Assembly: GCA_964451255.1 (NCBI GenBank)
Contig: CAYVHL010000001.1
Location: forward strand, 744,001 to 808,000
DNA length: 64,000 nucleotides
Direction of reading: 5' to 3'
Source: JAHBTB01 sp964451255
GTDB lineage: Bacteria; Armatimonadota; Fimbriimonadia; Fimbriimonadales; Fimbriimonadaceae
Part shown: positions 40,952 through 50,751 of the stretch, in pieces
Layout: each line of letters starts with the position of its first letter
Numbering within the stretch: the first letter of the stretch is position 1
Notes under the pieces: model-generated
What the model saw: only the letters and a program-made list of their open reading frames with translations
What the model was told of the DNA's origin: nothing
Databases searched by the model: none
Made by a program: the position numbers and the translations under genes

Positions 40952-43305
40952 TCGACGACTGTCTTGCCGTTGGGCGACAGCTTCTCGCCTGTCCGCCAGA
41001 GATGGCCGTCATGTCCCGGAGGCGTCATGATCTCCGCCCTGCCCACGTCACCTTGCTTCCAAGCCCGCACGTGAAGGGCGCCGGCGGGGAGGTGTAATGT
41101 GGCTTCCCAGCTCTCCAGCCCACCAAGGCGGGGTGCGATGCCAAATGCGTTCTGGTCCAACCTCGCACGGAGACCAAACAGCCCCCAAATGACGGCGGCC
41201 AGCGGCGCGACCGCGCAATGGCTCATGACGGCTGCCGAGCTCTCTTCCACTTCCCAATACTCCTGGACCGTGCCGTTCTTCCGCACGCTCACCATGCCGC
41301 CCCACTTGTCTTTGACCTCCCGAAGGAGCAGGGCCAAGGAACCCAGTTCGGCACGCGCCCGGTACGGCCAGTAGCGGTTGGCCGGGTAACTCTCACCCAG
41401 TCCCTTCGGCTTCTCTTCCAGAGCATTCAGGGCCTGCCTGTCCCCGTCCAGCAAGACCAAAGTCGCCAGTGACCGGTCGTCCAAGTGGCCGCTCCCCCGC
41501 TCGCCGGGAGGGCGTGCCCAGACGAGGCCGTCGCGGCCAAACCTCTGGCGACAGGCAGTGACGAGCGCGTCCGACCTCTGCCGCAGTTCGATTGCCGGCG
41601 GGCCCTCGCCCAAGGCCTCAGATGTGACCGTCGAGAGCAGGCGGAGAGCATAGGCCCAATAGAGCGTAAGCGCACAGACTTTGTCCGACTGCTCTGGAAA
41701 GGCGATGTGGTCGATCCAAACCGTGGGAGCCCCGACCCCCGCGACCGGGAGCAGACCGGACGGGTCTTGCAGGCTCAAGACGTAGTCATAGAACCTCTTG
41801 ATCTGGCGCCAATTGTCGCGGAGAGGATTGGTGTCGCCCGTCTCGTAGGCATGGTTCACGTGGTCGCACAAGAATCCGATGCCGTGGTCAAGGATAGGCC
41901 CCCACACTGAGAGCCCCATTTCCCTCTGCCAGAGGCGATTCAGGCGGTCCGCCGCTGGCCAACTGTCGAGCCATATGCCGCTTGACAACTGGCCACGGAC
42001 GAAAGTGCGCAGAAACCTCTCGGAAGCACGGGCGTCACCAAAGACCAGTCGCGCCACATGCAGTTGGTGCGAACAGTCGCCCGAGTACTGCTGGCGTTCC
42101 CGGCCCATCCCGTCCACTGCGACGTCCTGGCACGAATTGCGCACGGTCTGGAGGTCGGCGTCCAGAACCCGCTGCAAAGCTGGGTCGGACACCTTGATGT
42201 CCGGCTCGTGCGGAAATGGGAACTCCCTGACCCTTAGCCCGACCTTTCTGACCGTGACCGGCGCAGTGTTTCCCCTGACGTGCAGCTGGAGGTACTTGAC
42301 GGCCTCGTAGTCAAGCGGTTCAAAGGTGTTCTCTCCATCGCGGCACACAAACCGCGACCATGTGTAGAGGTGGGTGTCGAGTAGGGCCTCTCCCTTGGCT
42401 TTGCTCTCCTGAGAGATGACCTCGATGATCGTACCGGTGGGCGCCGATACCTCGACGACGGGAAACCCGATGCGCTCCCGATCGGATTCGAATGTGATCG
42501 CCGTGGAATCGCGGTCCCCCTGAGGAGGGACGACCGTGCGCGCTTCGCCTGGCTTTGCTTCAAAGGCTTTCGGGGTGCGAAAGTCGAACCAGTCGTCGAA
42601 ACTTTTCCCCCAGGACATGTTGAAAGATTCAATCGGCGCGCCCAATGAGACCAAGGTCTCGGCCATGGGCGGGATCGTCCGCTCCTCCAGGGTGCTCGTC
42701 GCAGGATCGACCATCCACGTGTCGTTTTGGAAGTCCGTGTACCAGGATGAGACCGGGCTCCGGTCGGCAGGACACTCGATCAGCCGGGGTGACAACCACG
42801 TAGAGTCATCGAACTCAGGACGGTTCCAACCGTCCGGTGTCACCCGGAGGTCTTGGACCTCCTGCAGGGCGCGCAGGTACCACCTTCTGTGTTGTCCTGG
42901 CGGGTGGCCACGGTCCACCAGGCACTTCCAGGAAGTGTCGGAGCAGATCTGGCCCTCCCCGTGGTCAAGTTTGAAAATGAAACCGGGCTTGCCAAAGGGC
43001 CAGGTTCCTTCGCCATATCCGTAGTGGAGGACTTCCACCGCGATGACGTTCCTGCCTGTTCGGGTGAGCCCGGCGAGCGAGAACGGGTCGGCGTCCAAGT
43101 GGCGGGGGTCGCATGGCGCGGGACCCCACTGCACTCTCTGCCCGTTGATCCAAAGCCGATACCGGCTGTCCGCACTGATGAAGCCGTGGCCATCGGCAGG
43201 GGCAAGCAGATCGAACGTCTTCCGGAACAAGACGACCGTGTTCGGCAAGGTGCGTTCACTGGGGAACCAGATCCACTTGGCCGGGGACAGGTCGAGCTTG
43301 CCCAT
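40936..43305 (-). CDS. alpha-L-rhamnosidase-like glycoside hydrolase (GH78 type)
   Basis: 789 residues. N-terminal beta-sandwich modules (AKWIWFPSERT, FRKTFDL, YRLWINGQRVQWGP) are those of bacterial rhamnosidases, followed by an (alpha/alpha)6 catalytic barrel with DGMGRERQQYSGDCSHQ, where the family has its ExRxxYxGD-like acid motif, and a C-terminal beta domain (GLESWEATLHLPAGALHV). No signal peptide, so it acts in the cytoplasm on imported glycosides unless exported otherwise. Substrate beyond L-rhamnosides unknown. Confidence 0.85.
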   Translation of the reverse strand: MGKLDLSPAKWIWFPSERTLPNTVVLFRKTFDLLAPADGHGFISADSRYRLWINGQRVQWGPAPCDPRHLDADPFSLAGLTRTGRNVIAVEVLHYGYGEGTWPFGKPGFIFKLDHGEGQICSDTSWKCLVDRGHPPGQHRRWYLRALQEVQDLRVTPDGWNRPEFDDSTWLSPRLIECPADRSPVSSWYTDFQNDTWMVDPATSTLEERTIPPMAETLVSLGAPIESFNMSWGKSFDDWFDFRTPKAFEAKPGEARTVVPPQGDRDSTAITFESDRERIGFPVVEVSAPTGTIIEVISQESKAKGEALLDTHLYTWSRFVCRDGENTFEPLDYEAVKYLQLHVRGNTAPVTVRKVGLRVREFPFPHEPDIKVSDPALQRVLDADLQTVRNSCQDVAVDGMGRERQQYSGDCSHQLHVARLVFGDARASERFLRTFVRGQLSSGIWLDSWPAADRLNRLWQREMGLSVWGPILDHGIGFLCDHVNHAYETGDTNPLRDNWRQIKRFYDYVLSLQDPSGLLPVAGVGAPTVWIDHIAFPEQSDKVCALTLYWAYALRLLSTVTSEALGEGPPAIELRQRSDALVTACRQRFGRDGLVWARPPGERGSGHLDDRSLATLVLLDGDRQALNALEEKPKGLGESYPANRYWPYRARAELGSLALLLREVKDKWGGMVSVRKNGTVQEYWEVEESSAAVMSHCAVAPLAAVIWGLFGLRARLDQNAFGIAPRLGGLESWEATLHLPAGALHVRAWKQGDVGRAEIMTPPGHDGHLWRTGEKLSPNGKTVVDIPLD

Positions 43306-43311
43306 GGTGGC

Positions 43312-44190
43312 TCAGGCGACAGGATCGGGGGCGGGATCGAGCTTTCGGGCCACTGCGACGACGTCGTGCCACCTTGCCTGGAGGTCGGCGAGTTGGGGAG
43401 AACGTCGCCGGGCTTGGGCACAGAGGGCGAGGTCGATAGTGGCCATCAACGCCGCCTCTCCCAAATCGGGAGCTTGGACGACGACCTCTCCGTCAGGGTC
43501 CATCACCAGGCTGCCGCCCGTGAGACCCTTGCCGCCCTCGAACCCGACGAGCATGGAAAGGGCCACCATGAACCCATGCTCCCGACAAACCGCCTGCGCC
43601 AGCGCCTCATAACGCAGGAGGTTGGCAGGTTTGTCGTCGGCGAAGCCCCTCGCGGGCGTCGCCGCGTGGACGAGCAAGAGGTCGCATCCGGCGACGGCGA
43701 GAAGCGCAGGCATCACCGAATGCCACAGGTCCTCGCAGATCAACACGCCGATCCGTCCCAGCCGTGAGTCCACCACGCCCAGTTCGTCGCCCCAGGTCAC
43801 GAATCGGCTTTCGTCGAACACGTGATAGGTCGGGGGAAAGAACTTGCGATAGACATGCAGGAGCTTGTCCCCTTGCGGGCCTATCGTCATATAGGCGGCG
43901 CTGTTCGTCGGTTTGGTGTCGGTAGCCTCATAGAACCCGAGCGCGACGTCGACCTGGCGTTTCAAGGGGCCTACGGCCGAGACGATTTGTTCGAACATGG
44001 CGTCTCGACCAAGTGCCAGCTCGTCGACCCCGGCTTCCAGGAAATAACCTGTGAGCGACGCCTCCGGAAAGACGACGAGTTCGGCGCCCTCGTCGACCGC
44101 CTGTCGCACGGCCTCTCCCACCCGTCGAATGTTGGCGGGCAGGTCGCCCTTGTCTGGGCAGAACTGGATGACGGCCGCGTCAAAGGCCAT
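43312..44190 (-). CDS. carbon-nitrogen hydrolase (nitrilase superfamily)
   Basis: 292 residues. The Glu-Lys-Cys triad is complete: Glu43 in FPEASLTGY, Lys116 in YRKFFPP, Cys152 in ICEDLWH. The CEDLWH motif resembles the glutaminase half of NAD synthetase and deaminated-glutathione/omega-amidase members. No synthetase domain is attached. Precise amide substrate unknown. It starts 10 nt after the AddA-like gene on the same strand. Confidence 0.87.
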   Translation of the reverse strand: MAFDAAVIQFCPDKGDLPANIRRVGEAVRQAVDEGAELVVFPEASLTGYFLEAGVDELALGRDAMFEQIVSAVGPLKRQVDVALGFYEATDTKPTNSAAYMTIGPQGDKLLHVYRKFFPPTYHVFDESRFVTWGDELGVVDSRLGRIGVLICEDLWHSVMPALLAVAGCDLLLVHAATPARGFADDKPANLLRYEALAQAVCREHGFMVALSMLVGFEGGKGLTGGSLVMDPDGEVVVQAPDLGEAALMATIDLALCAQARRRSPQLADLQARWHDVVAVARKLDPAPDPVA

Positions 44191-44200
44191 GCGGCGAAGT

Positions 44201-46477
44201 CTACTCGGCGGCAGGGGGCCAAACCGACAGCCCGGGCCAGCGGGTGGGAGGGAACCCGATCGCGCGGGCCAACTCGGGGGTCAACCCGTCCTCGCCGGCC
44301 TGGAGCGTGATATACGCCTTGGTTTTGGCGCGGGTCACGGCTACATAGAGCAACCGCCTCAGTTCAGCCTTCGACCTGTCCATTGCCAAGGTTTTCAGGT
44401 GCGACGCCATCGCCGTGTTCTTCAGCCCGAAATCGACGATGCCCAGCCGAGGATCTGCCAGGGCATAAGCCGCCGTCCGCAATTTGGCATGCATGTCGGG
44501 GACGAAGACATGGGGAAACTCCAGCCCCTTTGCTTTGTGGATCGTCATGATCTGGACCGCCCCCTGGGAGTCGTCGTCCACATCTGGCTCGGCCAAGTCC
44601 GACCGCGTGGTGCGCAGTTCACGTATCTGTTGGGCAAATTCAACCGGCCCAATGTCGGGTTCCTTCGCCGCCATATTCAGGAGCCGCCGGACGTTGGCCA
44701 ACGCTTGTCTTGCGTCGGGCTGACGGGCGAGTCCGTTCAGGAACGGGGTCTGCGAGTAGAGGGCCGCCACCGTCTCCCATGCTGTGGCACGGTCGATCAA
44801 CCTGGCTTGGCGGTCGAACCAGTGACGAAACGCAGCCAGCTTTTCCCGTTCGGGCTCGTCCTCCAGCTGGGCCGTCTCAAGGCCGTTGTAGACAGGGCGC
44901 CTGGCAGTCAGCCGGACGACAGAATCGAGGCTGAGTCCGACTAACGGGGACAAGAGGACGGCGACGAGGGCAAAGTCGTTGGTGGGCTCTATGAGGGCTT
45001 CCAAGACGTTGGCGACGTCAAGCACCTCGACGTTGGTCAGCAGGCCCTTGCTCCCGCCGACGACGCTGGCGGGCACTCCTATCTCCCGCAACTCTTTGGC
45101 GACCTGGGCGCAGGAGGCGCCGGTTCGGCAAAGCACGGCGACCTCACCTGCCCCGACGTCCTGATGGAGCAACTCGTCGATTCGCCGGGCCGTCACGACG
45201 GCGAACTCACCATTCTCACAGGAAAGGATCTCAGCCGCCCCCTCACAGCTCTCCGGCTCTCCCGCGAACAGTTGCTCGGCGCTCTGCCCCGGATCCACAG
45301 GAGACTCCTCGTGCTCGCCGGAGACGGTCTCATAGAGGCGGTCGATGAACCGGATGAGGCCGGGAACCGACCGGTAGTTGTGGCCCAGCCTGACCTTGGG
45401 AAACAAGCTCAGGCGTTGACGGAACAATTCGACGTCGGCGTCTCGAAAGCCGTAGATCGACTGGCGAGGATCGCCGACGACCATCTCGTTGTCGACGCCG
45501 AGGGCGTCGAGCAAGGTGAACTGTGTCGGGTTGAGGTCTTGCCCTTCGTCCACGAGCACAACCGAGACCTGTCCCCTCACGACCTCGGCAGTCTCGGGGT
45601 CGCGCATCAGGGCAAGGGTTTTCCGCTCCAGGAGTGCGAAGTCCAACGTTTGGCGCGCCTCCATGACCGCCTCCATGCGCTCCCACACCCGGAGCCCCAA
45701 CTGCATGAGGCCGGCGGTCATCTGGGCGTTCTTGAGTTCATTAGCCTCCTTGATCTGGCAGCCCCATGGCGCGGCCTTCCGGTCTGCCCTCTTCCAAGCC
45801 TGCAAGGCATCGGTCAACTCCCCTGCATCGCCTGTCACCGGAACCTTGCCACCGGAGAGCCGGTTCCAAATCGTGCTCTGGTGGGTGAGCACCGCCTCCG
45901 CCGAGCCAGACCAGGAACGCAGTTCCTCAAGGGTGAGAAGCGTCGAACGTAGATTGAGGACGGTGATCACGTACTCAGAGACCGAAGTGTCGAGACGGGG
46001 GGAGGAATAGGACGACTCGCCGCCGACCTCGTCGATGAACGCCTGGGCGTCGGGCATGTCCGCCAGGTCGCGTCGCAAGACGTCGTGGACGGCGTCCAGT
46101 CGCACCCGGGCGACGTCGTCCTCCATCATCACCGTGAACTGAGGGTCGACACCCGCGGTCATGGCGTTGGACCTCAGGACACGCTCGCAAAAGCTGTGTA
46201 TGGTCTGGACAGGCCCGGTCTCCGCCGATTGGGCCTGACGCCGGAGTCCTTCTTCAAGCAACCGTTCGACGATCCGCTTCTTCATGTTCGCGGCCGCCTT
46301 GTTGGTGTAGGTGATCGTGACGAGGCGTTCTGGCGGAACACCTTCCTTGACCAGACGGATGTAACGCTCCACGAGCACCCGCGTCTTGCCCGACCCCGCC
46401 GCCGCCACGACCGTGAACCGGGGATGGTCCGCGTGAACCGCCTCGTGCTGTTCGGTGCTCAGTCGATCGATGACCAC
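44201..46477 (-). CDS. UvrD-like superfamily 1 DNA helicase (AddA-like, without nuclease domain)
   Basis: 758 residues. SF1A helicase motifs: I AAAGSGKT, Ia TITYTNKAA, II LVDEGQDLN, III VGDPRQSIYGFRDAD, V TIHKAKGLEFPHV and VI RRLLYVAVTRAKT. The AddA/RecB C-terminal nuclease region is absent, so it is shorter than AddA (about 1,200). It overlaps the PD-(D/E)XK-type gene 46459-49332 by 19 nt, and the pair probably forms a double-strand-break resection complex with the partner as the nuclease. Start GTG 46477 directly after AAGGAGGC. Confidence 0.9.
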   Translation of the reverse strand: MVIDRLSTEQHEAVHADHPRFTVVAAAGSGKTRVLVERYIRLVKEGVPPERLVTITYTNKAAANMKKRIVERLLEEGLRRQAQSAETGPVQTIHSFCERVLRSNAMTAGVDPQFTVMMEDDVARVRLDAVHDVLRRDLADMPDAQAFIDEVGGESSYSSPRLDTSVSEYVITVLNLRSTLLTLEELRSWSGSAEAVLTHQSTIWNRLSGGKVPVTGDAGELTDALQAWKRADRKAAPWGCQIKEANELKNAQMTAGLMQLGLRVWERMEAVMEARQTLDFALLERKTLALMRDPETAEVVRGQVSVVLVDEGQDLNPTQFTLLDALGVDNEMVVGDPRQSIYGFRDADVELFRQRLSLFPKVRLGHNYRSVPGLIRFIDRLYETVSGEHEESPVDPGQSAEQLFAGEPESCEGAAEILSCENGEFAVVTARRIDELLHQDVGAGEVAVLCRTGASCAQVAKELREIGVPASVVGGSKGLLTNVEVLDVANVLEALIEPTNDFALVAVLLSPLVGLSLDSVVRLTARRPVYNGLETAQLEDEPEREKLAAFRHWFDRQARLIDRATAWETVAALYSQTPFLNGLARQPDARQALANVRRLLNMAAKEPDIGPVEFAQQIRELRTTRSDLAEPDVDDDSQGAVQIMTIHKAKGLEFPHVFVPDMHAKLRTAAYALADPRLGIVDFGLKNTAMASHLKTLAMDRSKAELRRLLYVAVTRAKTKAYITLQAGEDGLTPELARAIGFPPTRWPGLSVWPPAAE

Positions 46478-49332
46478 GCCTCCTTGTCCATGTCCTGCCC
46501 CTTGGCGCTACGACACAGGTCCGCATATCCGCATTGCTTACAGTGGTCGCCTGGGCGGGGGCGCATGTGTCCGTCGACCACAGCTGACAGGGCGTCCCTG
46601 CCCATCGCCTTGGTGCGGTCACACCAGTTTCGGAACCAATCGGGCCCGTCAGCCGACTCAAGGTCGTCCACGGCGACTTTGACCGCCAGCGGGGCAGACT
46701 TGAACCTCTTGCCATCCGGGTTGCCTAAGGTGAGCAGGAAGCGGTTTTCCGCCGTGGAGTCGATCTCGAGCACGGCTTGATGGGGCTTGGCCGCCGCCAA
46801 AGACATGAGGTCCAGCCTAACGCGGAGGTCGATAGACGAGTCGGCCACGTTGCTCTTGTTGACCGCTTGGGACAAATAGATGCGTGCGACCGGCACCTGG
46901 TCCTTCCCGATCAGCCCGATGTCGGCCACAGTCTCGCCGTAGTACGTCGAGTTCCCGGCGATGGACAGCTTTCCCCGGATGTCAACCTCGGGGTGCTCAG
47001 GGAGAACGGCCGCACTTTGACTTGCCCGGATGACGAACTCTCGCTCCGCCCAGCGCCGGATCAGCCGTTTGCCTGCCACGGAGAGCAAGCCGACTTCCCA
47101 AGTTTCGAGTGACGGATAGAGTTCGGCGACGCGCCGCTCAAGCTCTACTTCCATAGCGGCGACCGCAGCCTCCCGGTCGGGCTGGACGTGCAGCTGGGCT
47201 CTCCTCGGGATAGCCATCAGGACACCTAGACTCGACCGGCTGTAGGGGGAATGGAGCCCCAGCCGGTGGCGGGCGGCGGCCCGGAACGGACACACCGACG
47301 CGTCAGCGATCTCGGCCACGAGGACCACCGACTCGGAATCCGGCCGCACCAACATTCGAGCGCCCGGCGTCGCGAGGAATGGCACGGGACGAGCAGGAAG
47401 CGGGTCGTCAAGGCATGTCCGAAGAGCCAGGTCGGCGGGACTCCTACAGAGCGACGGCTTCGGGGCAAAGTGGCCGCGGTGGACCTTGGTGTCGATGATG
47501 GGGCTGGACAGGCACCTTCTCGCCTCCTCCAAGTAGAGGGTGGGGACGTTGTCCCGATCCTCGTCCGAGGCCGGATAGGAGAAGTAGATTCGCCGCGATG
47601 CCGAGGCGCAGACGCGGACGAACTCGTCTCGCTCGGCCTCTGCGGTGGCGGAGGAATCCTCCAGATAGACGCCCGGCACGTTGTCGTTCAGCCACCGGCG
47701 GTCGGCGTCGCCCAGAACCGGGTCGTCACGCCGTCGGCGCGGCAGCGACCCCTCGACCATGCCCACCACAGCGAGGGCGTCGTAGTCACCCAGTTGGCCG
47801 GTCATCGACACAAGCGACGCGTTCTGCCCGACCTGCTCGGAACGGGCGTCGTGGAACCGGACGACGGCGGTCTCCGCCTCCCACACTCGACGGCAGAAGA
47901 ACGCAAAGTCGCGGAGGCCCATCGGCCGACCCTGATGGCCCGCCCTCTCGGCCAACGACCTCTGCAACACCTGCAAAGCATGGTTGTCCCGTTGGGAACT
48001 GGGAAGCGGTTCCCTGACGGCCTCGACCAGACCTGAATCGTGCACGAGTTCGAGCCAGCGGCTCGTCCAGTCGGCCAGGGTGGCGATGTCCAGATGGTAG
48101 GCGGCGCGCCAGTCCACCAAGGGAGCAAGCCAAGGCCAAGGTTCGGTATCTGACGTCGGGCGTTGGGCCAGGGACTCCCAGCCGTCGCCAGCGGCGTGGC
48201 AATCCCGGAGCAACGTCCAAAGCTCGGCCCGAGACTCGGGGGCAGACGGGTAGTACGAACTGCTGGCGAGCCTCCCCAGATCGCGCACGTCCGATCCGGA
48301 AAGCACCTGGAGAGTCCGCAATGTGAGGCGGGCGAATCCGCTCGTCAAGACCGGCACGCTGATCGTGGCGGAGAGCGGAAGGCCCAGATGCCTGGCGGTC
48401 GCAAGCAACAAAGGGCCGTAACCCTCGCCGTCGCGGGCGAAGATGCCGATTCGGTGGGGCGGCACACCCTCGGCGATCGCCTCCAGGCACCACCGGACCG
48501 CCTCCTCACACTCGGTGAGCACATCTGGTGCGATCAGAAATGTGGCTTCGGGTGAATTGGCTTTGACGGGTTCACGGAACAGGGCGTCATACCAAGCGCC
48601 ATTCTCCTTGGCCGCTTCTTTCAGTCCAAGCCGTTCCCGCAACCGCCCGGACCGACCGAACAAGCCGCCTAGCGGACGCTCGGTGGCGATGAGGACGTCC
48701 GTCCCGCGAGTGGCAAGCCACCTAAGAAACTTCTCGGCGGCGGGGTCGGCCTCGGCCGGCCCGGCCAGGACGAGAAGCTTTTTGAACGGCAACGGAACCT
48801 CAACCTCGCTTGCCAGACAGGCGGCGATGCGATCTGCCAAGGTCTCACGGCCAGCCTTGAGAAGGCCTGACTCAAATTCGGCGGCCACCCAAGCCAGATC
48901 CGAGAGGCGTCGGGCCAGGCCAGACGGAGCTCCCTCCGACGCACCCAACAGCCCGGCCGCGTCCAGCCCGGTGTGCCTCAGCTCGGCAAGGCGGGCGACC
49001 AAGGCCGCGGCGGTGCCCGCGTGCGGCGCCGAAGCCTCCAACCACGACCCCTTGGGCACCCGACCAAGGACGGCCTCCATCAGGGCCTCGCGCTGGCCGA
49101 CAGTGGCTTGACGCCTCTCCGCGAGGCCAAGCATGCGGGAGATGCTCCCGACCAAGTCGCCAAACGAGCGGAAGTCCGGCCCACCCTCGTCGTTCGCCGA
49201 CTTGACGCTGTGGAGCAACTGGTCGTCGAACGACGTCACGAACCAGTCTTCCCTGGCATGCTCGGCCACCACCTGACGCCAACCTGGGCCGCCTGGGCGG
49301 ACCGTGACGCCACGGAGCCGGACATCTGCCAT
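46459..49332 (-). CDS. AddB/RecB-like PD-(D/E)XK nuclease-helicase subunit
   Basis: 957 residues. The N-terminal and central parts are inactive-helicase-like with weak SF1 features (RIGIFARDGEGYGPLL, VVGMVEGSLPRRRRDDPVLG, as in AddB). The C-terminal region contains the nuclease fold and ends with a Cys group CKQCGYADLCR that, with an upstream Cys, probably binds a [4Fe-4S] cluster as in AddB/Cas4. ATG 49332 with AAGGTGA upstream is preferred to GTG 49338. Overlaps the helicase gene. Nuclease catalytic residues could not be assigned with confidence by eye. Confidence 0.8.
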   Translation of the reverse strand: MADVRLRGVTVRPGGPGWRQVVAEHAREDWFVTSFDDQLLHSVKSANDEGGPDFRSFGDLVGSISRMLGLAERRQATVGQREALMEAVLGRVPKGSWLEASAPHAGTAAALVARLAELRHTGLDAAGLLGASEGAPSGLARRLSDLAWVAAEFESGLLKAGRETLADRIAACLASEVEVPLPFKKLLVLAGPAEADPAAEKFLRWLATRGTDVLIATERPLGGLFGRSGRLRERLGLKEAAKENGAWYDALFREPVKANSPEATFLIAPDVLTECEEAVRWCLEAIAEGVPPHRIGIFARDGEGYGPLLLATARHLGLPLSATISVPVLTSGFARLTLRTLQVLSGSDVRDLGRLASSSYYPSAPESRAELWTLLRDCHAAGDGWESLAQRPTSDTEPWPWLAPLVDWRAAYHLDIATLADWTSRWLELVHDSGLVEAVREPLPSSQRDNHALQVLQRSLAERAGHQGRPMGLRDFAFFCRRVWEAETAVVRFHDARSEQVGQNASLVSMTGQLGDYDALAVVGMVEGSLPRRRRDDPVLGDADRRWLNDNVPGVYLEDSSATAEAERDEFVRVCASASRRIYFSYPASDEDRDNVPTLYLEEARRCLSSPIIDTKVHRGHFAPKPSLCRSPADLALRTCLDDPLPARPVPFLATPGARMLVRPDSESVVLVAEIADASVCPFRAAARHRLGLHSPYSRSSLGVLMAIPRRAQLHVQPDREAAVAAMEVELERRVAELYPSLETWEVGLLSVAGKRLIRRWAEREFVIRASQSAAVLPEHPEVDIRGKLSIAGNSTYYGETVADIGLIGKDQVPVARIYLSQAVNKSNVADSSIDLRVRLDLMSLAAAKPHQAVLEIDSTAENRFLLTLGNPDGKRFKSAPLAVKVAVDDLESADGPDWFRNWCDRTKAMGRDALSAVVDGHMRPRPGDHCKQCGYADLCRSAKGQDMDKEAWSSID

Positions 49333-49346
49333 AGTCACCTTCGATT

Positions 49347-49943
49347 ATGCCGATGAGCGAGGGCCGCCTATGGACACCCCGCCGCCAAGCCCTCAGCAAC
49401 GCCCTGCCCCTCGGCGCGCTGGCGGGCGGCCTTGCCCGGTCGGCCTGGCTCTATCAACACGGCGTGACGAGGGCAGAGGCGTTGGTCGCGGCCGGTTTCG
49501 GCCTAGTCTTGGCCTGGTTGGCCGTGGGCCTGTTCGGACTTATAGGAAACAGCGCCCTCAAGCGCGAGATGGGGCGAAGATGGCATGACGCCCATCCGTT
49601 CGACCAGAGCGAAAGGTATTTCGTCGGTTGCGCACGTCCTGCATACCGGAGTGCGCTAGACCCCCACGAGGACGTCGGCTGGTTGGTGCTCCACGACGAT
49701 AGGGTCGAGTTCTTCGGGAGCATGCTGCAGTTGACGATGGACAAGGCCCAGGTCGCCCAGGTCGTGCGCCGGGCCAACCCCCACTCTTGGCTGGGGTTTG
49801 GCGGATGGGTCTCACTGGAGGCGCAAGTCAAGGACAAGGGCCTCCGCCTCCTTGTCGAACCTCGGGAGGCGAAGACTCTGTGGGGCAACTCCCTGGTCGC
49901 CCGACGGCTGGTCAGGCGCCTGCGGGACTGGCGGAAGGCTTGA
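49347..49943 (+). CDS. membrane protein with PH-like cytoplasmic domain, unknown function
   Basis: 198 residues. Two N-terminal hydrophobic helices (ALPLGALAGGLARSAWLY, VAAGFGLVLAWLAVGLFGLI) precede a soluble region with the alternating pattern of a small beta domain (DVGWLVLHDDRVEFFGSML). ATG 49347 is 14 nt from the divergent nuclease gene; 49353 is an alternative. Ends convergent with the methyltransferase gene (overlap about 30 nt). Confidence 0.6.
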   Translation: MPMSEGRLWTPRRQALSNALPLGALAGGLARSAWLYQHGVTRAEALVAAGFGLVLAWLAVGLFGLIGNSALKREMGRRWHDAHPFDQSERYFVGCARPAYRSALDPHEDVGWLVLHDDRVEFFGSMLQLTMDKAQVAQVVRRANPHSWLGFGGWVSLEAQVKDKGLRLLVEPREAKTLWGNSLVARRLVRRLRDWRKA

Positions 49944-50682
49944 CCCCGGTCGCATAGCCACGGCAGAGCGGCAGGCTCTGGGGGTCGTCTGCCAACTTCC
50001 AGACCTCGACCTGTTCAAACCCTGCCGCAAGTAGCATCAGGCCCAGGCAGGCCTGCGTCGGCGTCCACCAGTTGGTGTGGTTGCCGCTGTACTCTTCGCC
50101 GGGATAGAACTCCATGACCGGCTGCCGCCCCGGGTAGCCGTGGCCGAATCCTCCGTTATAGGGGCTGTAATCGTCGAGGACCGCGCTTTCGACATGGATC
50201 GAACCCGTGCAGACGCTGCTGATAAAGTCAAGTGCCAGAAGTGGGTACCGGAGATGGTACAGCGTGCCAAAGAAGAACACCACGTCGAATGTGCCGAACT
50301 TGTCGGGAGTCAGGCTGTAGACGCTCAATTCGGACCTCTTGCAACGTTCCTCGGTGTAACCCAGTGCGTCTCGGCAGAGGTCGAAAGTCTCCCAGGCGCG
50401 ACGCTCTTCCACTCCGAGCTCTCCGAGGTAGTCGCTGAAATCGTCGATTGCGACGACCTCTTCCGCCCCTCGTTTGAGCGCCTCAAACGTCCAGTAGCCG
50501 TCCCAGGCGCCGATGTCGAGGACCCGCTTGCCGGACAAGTCTTCCGGGATCTTATAGGCGGCCGGTTCGAGCGGTGCCCAGCCTGGAGTCGTGACCCCGC
50601 CAGGCAGTTCGATCCGGTGATACCAGTACGGGAAGGATTCGACCCTTGTGATCAGGTCATCGATGTGCGGTGCTGCGCTCAT
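49912..50682 (-). CDS. SAM-dependent methyltransferase (CmoB-like/glycan-type)
   Basis: 256 residues. Motif I is VLDIGAWDGYWTFEALKRG, followed by an acidic loop (VVAIDDFSDY) and FDVVFFFGTLYHLRYPLLALD, the class I methyltransferase core. The N-terminal YWYHRIELPGGVTTPGW recurs in methyltransferases linked to sugar and tRNA modification (DUF1698-like). It is divergent from the GT41 gene at 50752, which suggests, as an inference only, methylation of the same glycan. The longer frame upstream of ATG 50682 would run into the neighbour. Confidence 0.78.
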   Translation of the reverse strand: MSAAPHIDDLITRVESFPYWYHRIELPGGVTTPGWAPLEPAAYKIPEDLSGKRVLDIGAWDGYWTFEALKRGAEEVVAIDDFSDYLGELGVEERRAWETFDLCRDALGYTEERCKRSELSVYSLTPDKFGTFDVVFFFGTLYHLRYPLLALDFISSVCTGSIHVESAVLDDYSPYNGGFGHGYPGRQPVMEFYPGEEYSGNHTNWWTPTQACLGLMLLAAGFEQVEVWKLADDPQSLPLCRGYATGVKPSASPAGA

Positions 50683-50751
50683 GGTGCCGTTGTTCCCCGT
50701 AATATTGTCGGGACGCTGGCGAAGATTCGTGAGCGGGCCGAACCTATAGAT

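Noticed and set aside
50077..50751. Upstream extension of GT41 copy 1
   Set aside because: The extra 225 codons are antisense to the methyltransferase gene and show no TPR; the first TPR begins just after 50752.
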